Notes: generated by a model from the letters alone, not told the origin. DNA of 64,000 nucleotides from Tanypteryx hageni (GCA_028673005.1 CM054118.1:6102410-6166409); one strand, 5' to 3'; positions 46,006-58,260 are shown, counted from the first letter of the stretch. Numbers and translations: made by a program.

Positions 46006-48100
46006 GGGGAGAGGTGTAAGGATGAGACGTCTAGATCGCGCTTCGATGCGCTTTGGAAAGAATATGATCCGTTAAGATCGAACGTCTGTTCCATTTAAAA
46101 TCGCTGCTTTTTTACGCGTTTCAGAGTAATGCAGCATTGCAACATCGAATAAACAATAATATATTCAAGATATTGCAGAATGAGCACTTGAGTAACAAAA
46201 ATTGCAACATTAGATAATTGTCTTAGGTATCCCCAAAAGCCATAACAAGTTTTTTCATAATCTTCTTATGGCTTTTTCAGATACGGCAAATGCTTAATTT
46301 TTAAATTGTAAATCATAAAAGACTTTTTCTGGAATCTATTTTCCGCCAAAAGACGAGAGAATTCTCTAGCTACACAATTGTGTATTTAGGAAGATTTGCA
46401 AATGAAACATTTGAAATACTGGATTTGTGAAACCATATTAAAAATTTATCAAAGCGTTTACCACAAGATGCGATACTTCTGTTTGGCTTGTAAAATTATA
46501 ACGCTGAAAATTAAACAAATGATTTTACTACCTAAGGAAAGTTCAGATTAAACTGATGGTTTAGGCAGTTTTATGGGAAAGGCGTAATTAAATCGTCGAG
46601 AATATAATTATTTTCGCCTATGGAAAATAGCCTCCAATCGTTTTATTTTATTTCTTTATTTGGGTGGCGAAACGTTATTTGAACAAATGTTTTATTTCTC
46701 CCAACTTTTCGTAATCACTATAAAGCGTCGACTGTCAACGCAAAACGTTTCCTCTGCGAGTTTTATTCGTAGTTGAAACACTCCCGCATTCCTTTTCAGA
46801 AAAGAAATTTCGTCCTCACGTTGCCTCGAATGGACACAGAAGCGATTCTGACACGCTCCGTGTGCCCTTTTCCTTTTTTTGCGTTTCCTTGGCACGCGGA
46901 TGTGTTTTGTCTCCTCTCGGTGCAAACTTCAGAGAAAGAGGGAGAAAAAGGCTTTATCAGGGCCTCGCGACCGTCTGCAGACGGAACAAAAAAACGACGC
47001 ATTTAATACGTCATTTTTCCCGCTCAGATTTATGTCGTTTGATGTTCTCTGGAGAGTTTTGTTATTTAAAAAAAATCCGGTCAGAAATATTTCTCGTTCA
47101 AACGGATTCGTTCTCGCGGAAGGATTTCTGTCCTTTTTCGGAGCGAAGTGAGTGCTCTGCAAGGCACGCGGACGATCCGTGCTCTTTTTTATTCGAGACT
47201 CTTCGGAGCGCCAAGACACGCGGTTTCTCTCTTTTTCTATCTCCCTATCTCTCTCTCTCTCTTTTGTGGCGATTGGCGTGAAATGAGTCCGTCGAAATTC
47301 TCTCAGCTCTCGAAAAGGACGTTACTGTTTGTTTATCTTATTTTTATAAAGGTTCGCATTTAAAAAGATTTTGTTCTCTCTGGATTCCGCGTGCAAGGTG
47401 CTCCTTCAAAGAATGAATTCATTGAAAATGAAATGTCCACCTTTTTCGAGCGCCCTCTATCTCTCTCTGCTTGAACTTCGTTTGCTGGGAAGCTTGATTG
47501 AAATGAGTGAGGTCGACGAAATGGGAAAAGATGACACAGGAGACTTGCGGGATTTACTCTCTTTATTTTTTAGTGATTTTCTGTTATCCTTCTTTTTCAC
47601 TGTAAAGGATTGGGCTTATTCCAGCGACCTATTATTTAAAAATGGAATAACGTTGCTCATGTTTTCAGGTCGTCTGTCTACATTCATTTGACATTGATTT
47701 GGTTTTGTCTTGATAACTGCTGCTTCATAATACTGCCACCAGGGGCAGCTCATTCTCCCAAGACAACTGATCTCGGAGGCACCAAATACAGTGATGTTTG
47801 ATATGTAGTTAGGTAATTATATGCTATTAAAACTGGAGAATCTTTTTAGAAAGACCTGTACATATATTCTGCATTAAATATTTTTAACTCGAAGAATTTC
47901 GGGTCCTTACTGCTCAAAATTTCGGGAACGAATATGTTTAAGACCGGGGGGGCATTGAACCTGCCAAGAATATCGGATTCAGACTATGGCTTTCCTCCCG
48001 ATTTAAAAAATAATAGGGCGACAGCAATTGAAAAACGCTCGTTTGCTAGCCTTTCTGCTCGCCTTTAAATCTGGCACTCAACTTGTGATGGCATCGCCAT
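46006..48100. other. no gene seen; CpG-richer stretch at 46800-47400
   Basis: 46006-46700 is AT-rich. 46790-47400 is CpG-richer, with several overlapping open frames on both strands, none with a recognisable domain. 47371-47691 is a 106-codon plus frame (MFSLDSACKVLLQRMNS start) that I cannot identify. The stretch may be unique host DNA. Confidence 0.35.
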
Positions 48101-48119
48101 TTCAGTAAATCAGAGGTTA

Positions 48120-49210
48120 TTCTCTGGAACCCTCCCCAACTCCCCCGGCCAATCTTCTCTGACCCTGTTTCCCTCCCTCCCTCTCTTCGCTTTTCTCCCT
48201 CCCTTTCTCTCAACATATCCGCCCCCCAATTACGTCACGACCCTTCTTCTCCACATCCAAACCCGGTTCCTCTCGCTCTCTCTCGACTTTCACTGTCCTA
48301 CTTAAAGCCTTCATCTCCCTCCGTCCCTCATCTCCTCTTCACCACTATCTCTTTCCCCTCCTCTCTCCTTTCCTTCCTCTCTCCTTTCCCTCCTCTCTCC
48401 TTTCCCTCCTCTCTCCTTTCCCTCTTCTCTCCTTTCCCTCCTCTCCCCTTTCCCTCCTCTCCCTTTTCCCTCCTCTCCCCTTTCCCTCCTCTCTTTTTTC
48501 CCTCCTCTCTCCTTTCCCTCCTCTCTCCTTTCCCTCCTCTCTCCTTTCCCTCCTCTCTCCTTTCCCTCCTCTCTCCTTTCCCTCCTCTCTCCTTTCCCTC
48601 CTCTCTCCTTTCCCTCTTCTCTCCTTTCCCTCCTCTCTCCTTTCCCTCTTCTCCCCTTTCCCTCCTCTCCCCTTTCCCTCCTCTCCCCTTTCCCTCCTCT
48701 CTTTTTTCCCTCCTCTCCCTCCTCTCTCCTCTTTCTTCCCACCTCTCACTCGATCATTACTTTTCTACTTCATTTCCTAAATCTCTACAAACCCCTCTCC
48801 TACTCCGTTTTTCTCTCACCGTCCTCCCTCTCCTTCCTTTATCGCTCCTTCCTCCCTCTCCCTCCTCTATCGCTCCTTCCTCCCTCTCCTTCCTCTATCG
48901 CTCCTTCCTCCATCTTTCCCTCCCTTTCCTTCATCTCTCCCTCCCAAACCCCCCTCCACTCCAACCATCTCTCCCTCCCTCTCCTACCTCTCTTCTCCTC
49001 CCTCCACTCTTCCTTTCATTCCTCTCTTCAATCCATCAACCCTACCCCTCCTACTCCTTAAAATTCTCTCTCTTCCCTGTTTCCTTTTCATTCCTTCCCT
49101 TCTTCATCAACCTCATCCATTTCCTTTCCTGTTTATCCTCCCCTACTCCCCTTCGCCCTCTTCAAAGCTCTCCCTTTCTTCTCTCTCCCTCCCAGACACA
49201 CCCCTTCCCC
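48120..49210 (-). repeat. pyrimidine-rich block
   Basis: Almost entirely C and T on the plus strand for about 1.1 kb, including the 16-bp minisatellite. After 48780 it becomes irregular CTCCCTCC and CTTCCTCC units with TCTATCGCTCC recurring near 48837-48905. Confidence 0.85.
48345..48738 (-). repeat. 16-bp CT minisatellite
   Basis: Units TTTCCCTCCTCTCTCC (16 bp) repeat about 24 times, with single-base variants (TCTTCT, CCCC, TTTTTT). The variant order near 48420-48500 resembles that near 48610-48710, suggesting a duplication of a block inside the array. The 16-residue periodic Arg/Glu/Gly frame on the minus strand is a by-product. Confidence 0.9.
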
Positions 49211-52200
49211 CAACCACGCTTCACTTGGCTGCAGTAGTTCCGGATTTTGAATCCCTTTTGGGAGATACACACAGGAACCCAAGGGGGGGGGGCGAAAACT
49301 CCCTTTCCTCCCCCTTTTCCCTTTGGTACAGCGCCAAACCGTATAAAATAACTGTGTCGAGGGATGGAGGGTGGGAGGGGGAGAGAGAGATATTTGAATA
49401 TATGTATATGGGGTGGAATACATTTTCCATGAAATTTTCAGGAAAACATTAGGAGTTTTGTTTTTGCGATGATCGTCCTGCGGAGAGAATAGAGGGAGAG
49501 ATGAAGAGAGGGGTACACAGATAAGGGGAAGGGAAAGGGGGGGTGAAAAAGAGATGCAGAGTGAGGAAGAGGTTGGGACAAAGGGGAGGGAAAGAAAGGA
49601 GATAGGAAAGTTAAGAGAAACGCGGAGAGTGAAAGTGCCATTACAGATGGTCAAATGCCTTTATTTTGGCAAGGTTGAGCCTTGTTAGCCTCAATCCGAT
49701 TGTCAAATATTTAAAATTTATCATATAAAATGTTAATATATATTTGCAGATTACAGTGAAAAAAGACAAAGGGAAACAAGTGAGTATAATTTGAGTACAA
49801 AGTTTAGAAGAGGTAAAAGCATTATCGAATTTTATGTAGGAAATGCTAAGTGTGGAAAGAGTTATCGTATTTAGAAAAAAACCCACTAGTAGAAAAATAT
49901 CCACAGGAATTGGTGTGCGAAAAACCTGCGAAAACCTACAATTGATGAGCTAAGGAAATTTATCATATAATCACGTGCACAAAACAGTGCATATAGTCAA
50001 CGTAAATAATATTACACTTAAACCTGTTGCAAGACAAAAAATTCTGACGTGGTCACAACATGACTTTCTCCATAACTATAATATTTCTAAAAATTCCAAA
50101 TAGGTTAAATGACAATAAATATTTGAGGGAACTGCGAGAAAAATTTAAAGACATGATAAAGAACAGAAATAGACTCAAACTGTAACCTTCTGATATTAAA
50201 TACAGCCCCGAAGCTGTAATAATTAATAGAATAAAAAGGAGCGTAAAGTGTTTACAGTAGCCTCCGGGAAGTGGCATGGCGGTGGCAACTAAATAATATA
50301 GTTTTTAAAATATCTCTTTAACAATGCATATGGGAAAATGTATGAAAACGTATTAAGGGGACCTTAAAACATCTATTTCAGTTTAAATCTCGAATTCGAT
50401 TTTTTCATGAAAACAATACTTTCTCTATACTTCGTACATGGGGAAACTAAAAAGAAGGAACAAAAGAAAAGGATAAAAACTGAAAATTTCTTGGTAACAG
50501 AACCATCGTGGTACAAATTTAGACAAGCTTCCACTTACGCTTAAAAACACCAGTACGTACATACATGTACATAAATTCAAATAAATACACACAGATGTCG
50601 TGGAGGAAGAATAAAAAACGATAGTCTTAGGGTGGGGTGGATGAAGCTGGAGATGGGCAGGGAGAAGGAAAGCGAAGAGAAATGAGAGTTAAAGGAAAAG
50701 AGGCGGACAGCGAGAGAATCCGAAATGGGGAAGAGGGAGAGAGATTTTCGAAGGTAAATAAGTAGCATGGAGGGAGTTTTATCTGGCATAGTGAGAGCTG
50801 TAATGTATTTTTTAAATGAGTCAAACGAGGGGCCCGCGAGCTAATTCTTGTTTCTCAATTAGGGTTACGGTCGGATAGATATTTATTTATTTCGACTAGG
50901 GAGACACCCTGAATTACGAATAAAACGGCCCAAATAAACATTGATTCGGTCGTTGCCCCCCCCCCCCCCCAACGCCGCATTCCGGGCGAATAACCCTATA
51001 AGGACATTACCATGGCATGGCATGTGAGTTAGTTGCTATGCGAAGTTATTTTCGACCCCTTGAGGTCTACGTAGTTTGGTTTCCTGGTTCAAATGAAACA
51101 CACGTCACGACGACACAACAATTTGCACTCTGCTTCAAGGAGTCTGCTATTTTTGTGTGTATTTCAAAACAGCATTTTTTTTTGTTTTTTTTTCAGGGTT
51201 ATACTATTACAGCGGAGATGGACAAATTTTGAGAATTCTTCATTGTTGGAGATGGCCTGGCAGAGTATTGTCATTGGTAGAGCGTTTATTTATTAACATA
51301 CTTTAACACATCACAGAAAATACTAGAAATATGTTCTGAAAAGATTTCAAACAAATTGCGATCCAAGAGAAAACCGTGTTATATCAAGTTACGCGACGTG
51401 GCTGAGCGCGTTATAGTGTATTAGCAAATTTCTTTGCAAAGAAAGTGCAAAGGTCTTTCCCCTAACTGCGTTATAACTTCTATAAATACTGTATAAGGTT
51501 TAATTATAGAAAAACTGAGAATAGTGCATGTTCCTTTCAGAGGAATTGCGTCACGCTTCAATCACGGAAGACGAGCGAGATACTGCTCTCGACTGAGATT
51601 CACAAAAGCGCGGCGAAGCGGTGCATGGAGGCCGCACAATCCAATATAGGTGAGATATCGAGAAGTGTGTGTTAAAAAAAAATAATTTCATAATAATGGT
51701 AACCATGGTAAATCGGTAAGAACGAAATGAGGTACGTGGTGCGAAAAATAGGACGAGTAAAAACATATTGGGATAAAAGGATCCAAACTTCCGCTTTTAA
51801 TAGAGAAAATTTATCACTGAATTGCTTAATAACAGTACCTCGGTGCTTCTTCTAATGAGCAAAAGGAGATATATGCTCATGGATGAAATCGTTGCATTTT
51901 CCTTATCTTTTTAGATAGAGGAAAAGTTAATCGATGTTTTGTTCCTTGCTGTATTTTTGCCATTTTAGCTTTTGACGATGTGACTTGATACGTATTTTCT
52001 CATTTGAGATGACGTTTAAGAAATATGTTTCTCCAGTAGACATAGAAAGGTTGGGAAACGCGCGAAACTGCCTTCACCAACAGTGATAATATCGACCAAT
52101 CACCGCTGACGAGCCTATCGATTTTTGTTATAAATTGAACTCGAAAATTCTTTTGCAATGAGACGAATTAAATATAAAAAAACATTTTAAAAGGTTCGAC

Positions 52201-52268
52201 GGATGGCACTAGTTAAAAAGCTTTTAAAAAATCCTATTGCGTGTTGAAATGAATTGGATGCGGTTGAT
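49211..52268. other. no gene seen; R1 scraps
   Basis: A G run lies at 49285-49292 and a C run at 50957-50970. 50280-50460 carries R1-type motifs on the minus strand (ACTTTCTCTATACTTCG near 50417). Short purine tracts lie at 49370-49600 and 50625-50760. No coding region that I can support. Confidence 0.35.
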
Positions 52269-52275
52269 AAAAAAA
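52269..52275 (-). terminator. Pol III terminator of tRNA-Met
   Basis: Seven A on the plus strand give a T7 run on the minus strand, starting two bases after the tRNA 3' end. This is the normal termination signal for RNA polymerase III. Confidence 0.9.
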
Positions 52276-52277
52276 TA

Positions 52278-52350
52278 TGCCCCGGGTGAGGATCGAACTC
52301 ACGACCTTAAGATTATGAGACTTACGCGCTGCCTACTGCGCTACCGAGGC
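52278..52350 (-). tRNA. elongator tRNA-Met (CAT)
   Basis: 73 bases on the minus strand fold as a complete cloverleaf. The acceptor stem GCCTCGG pairs with CCGGGGC through all seven positions (one G-T), with discriminator A. The D arm carries the A box TAGCGCAGTAGG. The anticodon loop reads CTCATAA with CAT. The T arm carries GTGAGTTCGATCCTCAC, with a perfect B box. No intron, no encoded CCA. The sequence is of the kind found for elongator tRNA-Met in insects and other arthropods. With its T7 terminator it looks functional, and it is the one host gene in the window that I call with confidence. Confidence 0.95.
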
Positions 52351-52944
52351 ACTTGATAAGGTTACAATAGAAACGGAAGGTATTGCAAAATGCGTACGGC
52401 GAATTTAATTCAGTAACGTTTGGAATTGTTTCTATTGTCGTATGTTAATTCTTTAATAGCAAACTTGGTCGAGAAATTCATGCTGTATGCATGGAATATT
52501 TTACGTACGGCGCATCGGTTATGCTGTCTCATAATGGAATAACTTTCATATCCGAGCAATAATGCTTAACTGATTACGCTCCTTTTGTTAAACGCTCTCT
52601 CAAAATCTCCCGACGTTTGCCGTAGCATAAAAGGTACCTATTTGGCCCGTTGCAGAGTAGGCTCGAGAGGGCGCTCTTTCTAAATATTCAGCGCATCCCA
52701 GCGTAACAGGCTCGTACGGACGTGTAGGAGGTATCTCACTCGTCTCGCCCGATATTTTCCGCTCCCGTCCCTACTTGCAGGAGTTATGTACCCCTGCCGT
52801 TCTCCCGTGGTAGTAAACGACGGTTTCGAATGGCCGTTGGTCTTCCAGTCATCTCCCGTGGTAATAATCAACCCCTCCGCCTAACCGTGTGCAGTCGCGG
52901 TTGTTTATCCAAAACACGTTTCTTTGTGCCTTTCTGTTTAAGCT

Positions 52945-53244
52945 ATGGGTGTCGTGGATGTTTATAAAATCAGATTCCCGCATCTGAAGGTTAAAACGGT
53001 TCTCAACAGAGGTGTACCATTACTCATTGTTTGCAATAGTTACTCCGAATTTTTTCGTGAAATTTCTGCCAACGTGAATGCCAATTTCATCGAAGAAATG
53101 GAAATGTTGGATATTTTCCTTAATGCCTATATCTATAAAGGCTGTTGCGTACATAACAAATTTTGTTCTAATTTGAATTATCGACAGTTCATCACGGGAT
53201 GCAAGATCTCCACGCTAGTTACTGAACTCGAGAATCAATTCTAA
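52945..53244 (+). CDS. unrecognised 99-residue open frame
   Basis: Begins MGVVDVYKIRFPHLKVK in a favourable start context (GCTATGG) and ends in ENQF before TAA. The composition is protein-like, with FIEEMEMLDIFLNAYIY and CCVHNKFCSN, and is unlike the low-complexity frames elsewhere. No family is recognised, and no signal peptide or membrane segment is evident. An AATAAA lies near 53481. It starts about 600 bp from the tRNA gene, in the less repetitive part of the window. It could be a small host gene, an exon, or chance. Confidence 0.3.
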   Translation: MGVVDVYKIRFPHLKVKTVLNRGVPLLIVCNSYSEFFREISANVNANFIEEMEMLDIFLNAYIYKGCCVHNKFCSNLNYRQFITGCKISTLVTELENQF

Positions 53245-53945
53245 AAAATTTTCGAGCGTGTTTTTTCACGAAAAATGCCATTTATTAGCCACCGATATAT
53301 ACTGGAATTAAGTGAGAACTTACATGAAATATCGTTAGTTACTCAATGGGGATTAAATTATAGAGCAGAAAATGTATTTCCCGTATTGATGAAGTTTTAA
53401 CAGCAATAATTTAAAAAATTTAGCAATAATTATATCTTACCAATCTTTATAACTGCTTTTAGCAAGATATTATTAAACTATTAATAAAAGCCTTAATCTG
53501 TTGATTGGTCGGAACGCTATATGGGATTTCCCATAAGAGGGATCTTAAATATACCTCTTTCTCACTTGCAGACTTATTTTCTTTTGCAAAATTAAATTAG
53601 AAGTAACTGACGCACGATCTTCGGATGAGAACCATTTTAAAGGAATTTAAATGAAAATTCTTATTCTTATCGTCGATTGTTTTCGAATCGAATTCGCTCA
53701 CATTAATCTAAAATATTTGAATATTTTTCAAAATTTTGCATTTTTATTGAAACGTTCCCATGGCGACCAACAGCATTGCTGTTCATACAGAAAGCAAAAT
53801 ATCTGGTGAGTCCATAATAGTTACTTTTTTCGGAATAAAATTTTAAAAATGTTGTTAACTTAGTTAAAAAATTGTATACTCTTATTGTCTTGCTATTAAA
53901 TATAAAAAAATATTAAAGTGGAAACCTGTTCATCTATCTTATCTA
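53245..53945. other. no gene seen; R2-like scraps
   Basis: AT-rich. The 53640-53790 region (GAAAATTCTTATTCTTATCGTC) shares phrases with 43800-43910, both R2-like. No coding region was recognised. Confidence 0.35.
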
Positions 53946-53968
53946 ATAATAGATAGTAGCTCAATAAC

Positions 53969-54215
53969 TTTGGCCAAAACTAACAAAGGTGAAATACTCC
54001 TTTAGCCAAAACAACTAGAGGGCTACAAAACCCAATGCATTTCGCCCACAAGGTGAGCATCGTCAGGGGTAAAACCTGTTTCAACAGTGACTGGGAGCCA
54101 ACTGCCAGGTTTGAAACGGAAAGTATTAAGAAGACGACCGAGAAACAAGTGAAACGCGGAAAGATTTTTCGGCGTGTGTGTCGTTTAAATCTGTCAGTTT
54201 GTATAGGGTCTTGTT
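53969..54215 (+). repeat. Penelope left inverted arm
   Basis: Starts TTTGGCCAAAACTAAC, runs through a hammerhead-like core, and ends at GTATAGGGTCTTGTT. Compared with the inverted right arm it has a few substitutions and a 2-bp TG indel. Confidence 0.85.
54040..54066 (-). ncRNA. hammerhead-ribozyme-like core
   Basis: On the minus strand: CTGACGA, T, GCTCAC, loop, GTGGGC, GAAA. Stem II has six pairs, one of them G-T. The CTGANGA and GAAA core is intact. TGCA and TGTA downstream can pair in the position of stem III. Stem I was not resolved. Confidence 0.55.
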
Positions 54216-54249
54216 TTTCTTTTTTTCTAAACTGAGAAAAGATCATATC

Positions 54250-56460
54250 ACACCGCAGTAAAACAAATAGCCATCAACAAATGGTTCCAATTAGAAATTA
54301 GGAACCTATATGCTAAAAGGAGCTCTCTAGAAATTTCGGCCTATGAACTACACTTAAAAATTACAAAAAAATTTACCTCCTGTTGAATTTGAATTATGGA
54401 ATAACTTTAAACATAAAATGCACGAAACCAATACTCATAAGTTTCATATTAAATCCATAACTTTAGATAAAAAATTAAAGTTTCTTAAGAAACAAGGGGA
54501 TAAAACTATTGACAACATACACAAAAAAACAAATCATCCCAGTATTACTTCACATACATCTGATTTCACTGAAAACTTGTCCAATCTACCTTTTTCTCAG
54601 GATGAATTGTCTCTTTTAGATAGGGGTTTGAAATTTGCTTTCCCACCAAGGAAACCACCTATAGATGATTTAATCACAGACATTGAAAAATCCGTTGAAT
54701 TTTTCGATGAAAACTCCAAAAATTATATCCGACAAGCTTGTTCAATACAAATCCAACACACCTTTAACAAATTAAATAAGTCTCATCCTAAAAACTATTC
54801 CAAAACCATGAAACAACTCAGAGATAAAGACTGTTTTTACATTAAGGCTGACAAGGGCCATAAAATAGTGATCATGGATAAGACACAATATTTTGACAAC
54901 GTCCAAATTATGTTGAACAATGGACCTTACATTAAACTCAAGAAGAACCCATTAAATTCTATGATTCAAAAATCTAAAGACATCATTAAAGGATGTAAAA
55001 CCATCATTGATAATAAATTAAGCTACAAGTTAAAAATTTCAAACCCAAACATACCAAAATTGTACTGTCTCCCCAAAATACATAAAGATGACAAAGCCAT
55101 GAGACCAATTGCATCAGGAATAAATAGCCCAACCTATAACTTGGCCAAATGGCTTAATAGTGAATTCAAACAGATGTCTTTTCCCGACAAACACTGTTAA
55201 AAATACCTATGACGTGATAAGCAAACTAAAAAACATAATATTAAAAGAGTCTGAGATTTTGGTCTCCTTTGACGTTAAAAGTCTCTTCCCAAGTGTACCT
55301 CTGGAAGAAACATCCCAAATTTTAAAATCATTGTTACTGAAACAAAATTTTTCAGATGAAATTGTTCTCGAATATTTACAACTTACTAATTTATGCATGT
55401 CACAGAACGTTTTTCTATTTAAAAATGAAATTTACAAACAAACACAAGGCACTTCTATGGGAAACCCCCTATCTCCTTTTCTAGCCAACATTTTCATGTC
55501 CTCTTTTGAAAACGATTTCAAAGAAAAATTTCATTACTTTCCAGATATATGGTTGAGGTACGTGGATGACTATTCACAATCTTTGATTTAAAGAAACAAA
55601 ATGTAGATGAATTTGTTAATCAGTTAAACAACATATATCCTTCAATTAAGTTCTCTTATGAACTTCAAGTAAACAACACCTTGCCATTTTTGGACTTGCT
55701 TATCATAAATAATAGACAACACATCGAGTTTGACATTTTTAGAAAACCTACACATACTGATAACTTCATTCCTAACAACTCCTTTCACCCTATGAACCAA
55801 AAAATAGCTGTGTTTCAATTTTTAACACACAGATTATGTAACATCCCCCTCAATAAAATCAGATATGCAAAGGAACTTAAACACATAAAACAAATTGCCG
55901 CTAAACTTGGATACGATAATAATTTAATTAATAAATTAGTGAGAAAACATAACTTTAATAAAACCTTGTCCAATGCCACTTCCCTCAAATTAGACAACAA
56001 AAAAGAGGACAAATTTGTAAAATTGCCTTATTTTCCACCATTAAACAGAGGCTTGAACAAAATTTTTAAACATAAGAATTATACCATAACATATACAATT
56101 CCTTATAATTTGAAAATTTTACTGGGCAGTACAAAAGACACAACAGAATCTTTGAACAAGTCCGGTATTTATAAAATAAAATGCTCACACTGCGACAAAA
56201 AGTACATAGGACAAACAAGAAGGAAACTAATAACACGCTTCAAGGAACACATGGCTCACTATAAATATAATCGTTTTGAAAAATCAAGCGTTGCCAACCA
56301 CATCTTTGAAACAGGTTATAGTATAGACGTAAACGATTTAACATTGATAACTTCAGCCAATAACTCACTAAACCTTCACATTTACAAAAAGCGCGATACA
56401 CTTATGAACACGGACACAGATTTCAACAAGACCCTATACAAACTGACAGATTTAAACGAC
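54250..56460 (+). pseudogene. Penelope-like reverse transcriptase with GIY-YIG domain, frameshifted
   Basis: The N-terminal part (about 54250-54380: NLYAKRSSLEISAYE) is separated by a 1-base shift in an A run near 54370. The main frame, from before 54418, has IKADKGHKIVIMD, LYCLPKIHK and RPIASGINSPTYNLAKWL. A shift near 55185 leads to SFDVKSLFPSVPL, QGTSMGNPLSPFLAN and the catalytic RYVDD (about 55557). A shift near 55570 leads to TLPFLDLL, FRKPTHTDN and HRL. The C-terminal GIY-YIG endonuclease reads SGIYKIKCSHC then KKYIGQTRRKL, with the conserved R and H (FKEHMAHY) and later N (ANHIFET). RT followed by GIY-YIG defines endonuclease-bearing Penelope-like elements. Three frameshifts abolish the protein. 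Confidence 0.88.
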
Positions 56461-56669
56461 ACACGCCGAAAAATCTTTCCGCGTTTCACTTGTTTCTCGG
56501 TCGTCTTCCTAAGACTTTCCGTTTTAAACCTGGCAGTTGGCTTTCAGTCACTGTTGAAACAAGTTATACCCCTGTCGATGCCCACCTTGTGGGCGAAATG
56601 CATTGGGTTTTGTAGCCCTCTAGTTGTTTTGGCTAAAGGAGTATTTCACCTTTGTTAGTTTTGGCCAAA
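56425..56669 (-). repeat. Penelope right inverted arm
   Basis: Inverted copy of 53969-54215. The last open frame of the element runs into it (DTRRKIFPRFTCFS), which is probably read-through and not a real C-terminus. Confidence 0.85.
56572..56598 (+). ncRNA. hammerhead-like core, mutated
   Basis: The same position as in the left arm but on the plus strand: CTGTCGA in place of CTGANGA, stem II GCCCAC/GTGGGC, GAAA. The A-to-T change hits a conserved core base, so this copy is probably inactive. Confidence 0.5.
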
Positions 56670-57149
56670 TATGCAATATGCAAGATTTTGTAAAGCACAA
56701 ATTATTTATTCGCAGTTAGTTTTTGCATTAAAATTAATTAATTAACTAGTGAGCTGTTTAAAGACACTATCAGCGAGCCACTTCCAGTAAGCGACATCAA
56801 TACTACGTATATATCACCGAATACCAATGAACTTTCGTTCACTTTCGTAAATGAATTGTTTTTTTATTTGATTTTGGACGAAAACTTTTTCGCTCAATAA
56901 ATTTTTAAACTAAATATTTATGCGTTAGATTTTAATTTTGCAAAATTTTTCTATAAGCTGTTCACTAACGGTTTTTTCTGTCATAGCTTTCTGATATTTG
57001 AGATATTTGAAAAAATTTCCCACAGCAATTACGGGCTCAAGGGTGATATTTGATATCTGTTCTGAGACTATTTGTTAAGGGCTTGCAAGAAGGGCCGTTA
57101 GATTGTCTGGGCGCGGGTTCGAATCTTTACTAGGGTATAGATGCATGTT
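56670..57149. other. no gene seen; tRNA-B-box-like site at 57110
   Basis: AT-rich. GCGCGGGTTCGAATCTTT near 57106 has a B-box-like centre without a matching A box at the right distance. No gene was recognised. Confidence 0.4.
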
Positions 57150-57789
57150 ATCGTTTTTACTTTCTCCGTATACGAAATATGCATAGAGAAAGTATTGTTT
57201 TCATGAAAAATATCGAATTCGAGATTTCAACGGAAATACACGTTTTAAGGTCCTCTGAACACGCTTTGACTATTTTCTCGATGATGCCTGTGGGTGTCTG
57301 TGACAAGGATTTTGTAGGTGCTCTAACTCAAAAACTATTAATGAGATCAGCGTAAAATTTTATGTTTGACATTTTTGTTAAAGGAAGACCTGCTGATTAG
57401 TTTTTGGTAAAATTCGGACGACCGGAAGTGTGTTTACTCTCGTCACATCCGTTTTTTTTTAATATTTGCTTTAATATTTGATAAATGTAAAAGGGTACTA
57501 GAATAAAAGTTGTAGGAAATTTAATTTTCTACAACCTTTGTTTGAAACATTTTTCTATATAATGCATTGTTGAAGAGATATTTTAAAAACTAAATTTTTT
57601 AGCTGCCACAACCACACCGCCTACTGGCGACTATTGTAAACACTTTACGTTCCTTTTTATTTTCTTAATTGTTGGAGCTTTAGGGCTATATCCAATATCA
57701 GAGGGCTACAGTTTGAGTTTATTTTTGTTCTTTGTTAAGTCTTTAAATATCTTCTCGTGGAATTTTTAGAAATATTACAGGCATGGAGA

Positions 57790-58260
57790 AAGTCATGTGG
57801 TGGCTGTCAGTCCGTCCGTCCGTCCGTCCGTCCGTAGTAACTTTAATCTCCTAAACCGCTGGACGGATTTTAATTAAATTAAGTATGAGTGATCTTTATT
57901 GAAATTCATCGTCCAATTGTGATTTTCAACTGAATCCGACAATTAGAACTTCCACCTTACCTAATCACTTTAATAAACTTATATTCGTATCTCGTAAAAT
58001 GGCATCCATCAACAACGATGAAATATGAAACATCTATCTCCCTAGCTCTTATATGATCTTTAAGGTATAGGTTAAAAAAATTATTCGGATAGAGGACAAC
58101 ATTTACTACAAGAAAGTACGCGAGACCACATAATTACGGGCTATGCCTTCGGAGATAAAAATTCGAGAATATCCCTAGCAAAACATCGCATATTTTGTTT
58201 ACAACGATCGCGAAGACGGTCCTCTCAGCAAACAACAATTAATCTAATTTTGAGGTCCTC
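57790..58260 (-). repeat. R4/R5 repeat, minus copy inside R1
   Basis: A GTCCGTCCGTCCGTCC run at 57810 begins the R5 part. CGAGACCACATAATTACGG near 58110 is the R4 part. The order is the inverse of 434-1225. Confidence 0.65.

Larger units (their letters stand above)
53950..56669 (+). mobile_element. Penelope-like element with inverted terminal arms
   Basis: A 2.7-kb element: left arm 53969-54215, broken ORF with RT and GIY-YIG domain, right arm 56425-56669. The arms are inverted copies at roughly 95 percent identity by eye, unlike the direct orientation of LTRs. Penelope-like elements are known for variable pseudo-LTR arrangements. The left edge extends to TAGATAGTAGCTC near 53950 by comparison with the foldback at 26722. 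Target duplication was not identified. Confidence 0.85.

Noticed and set aside
45375..46094. 239-residue Pro/His-rich minus frame and Gly/Val-rich plus frames
   Set aside because: Direct by-product of the 17-bp minisatellite. Three frames cycle through the same codons and no non-repetitive domain is attached.
48311..48749. Arg/Glu/Gly-rich 143- and 134-residue frames
   Set aside because: By-product of the 16-bp CT minisatellite.
57095..57140. B-box-like GGTTCGAATCT
   Set aside because: No A box or foldable arms upstream. Treated as a relic within repeats.
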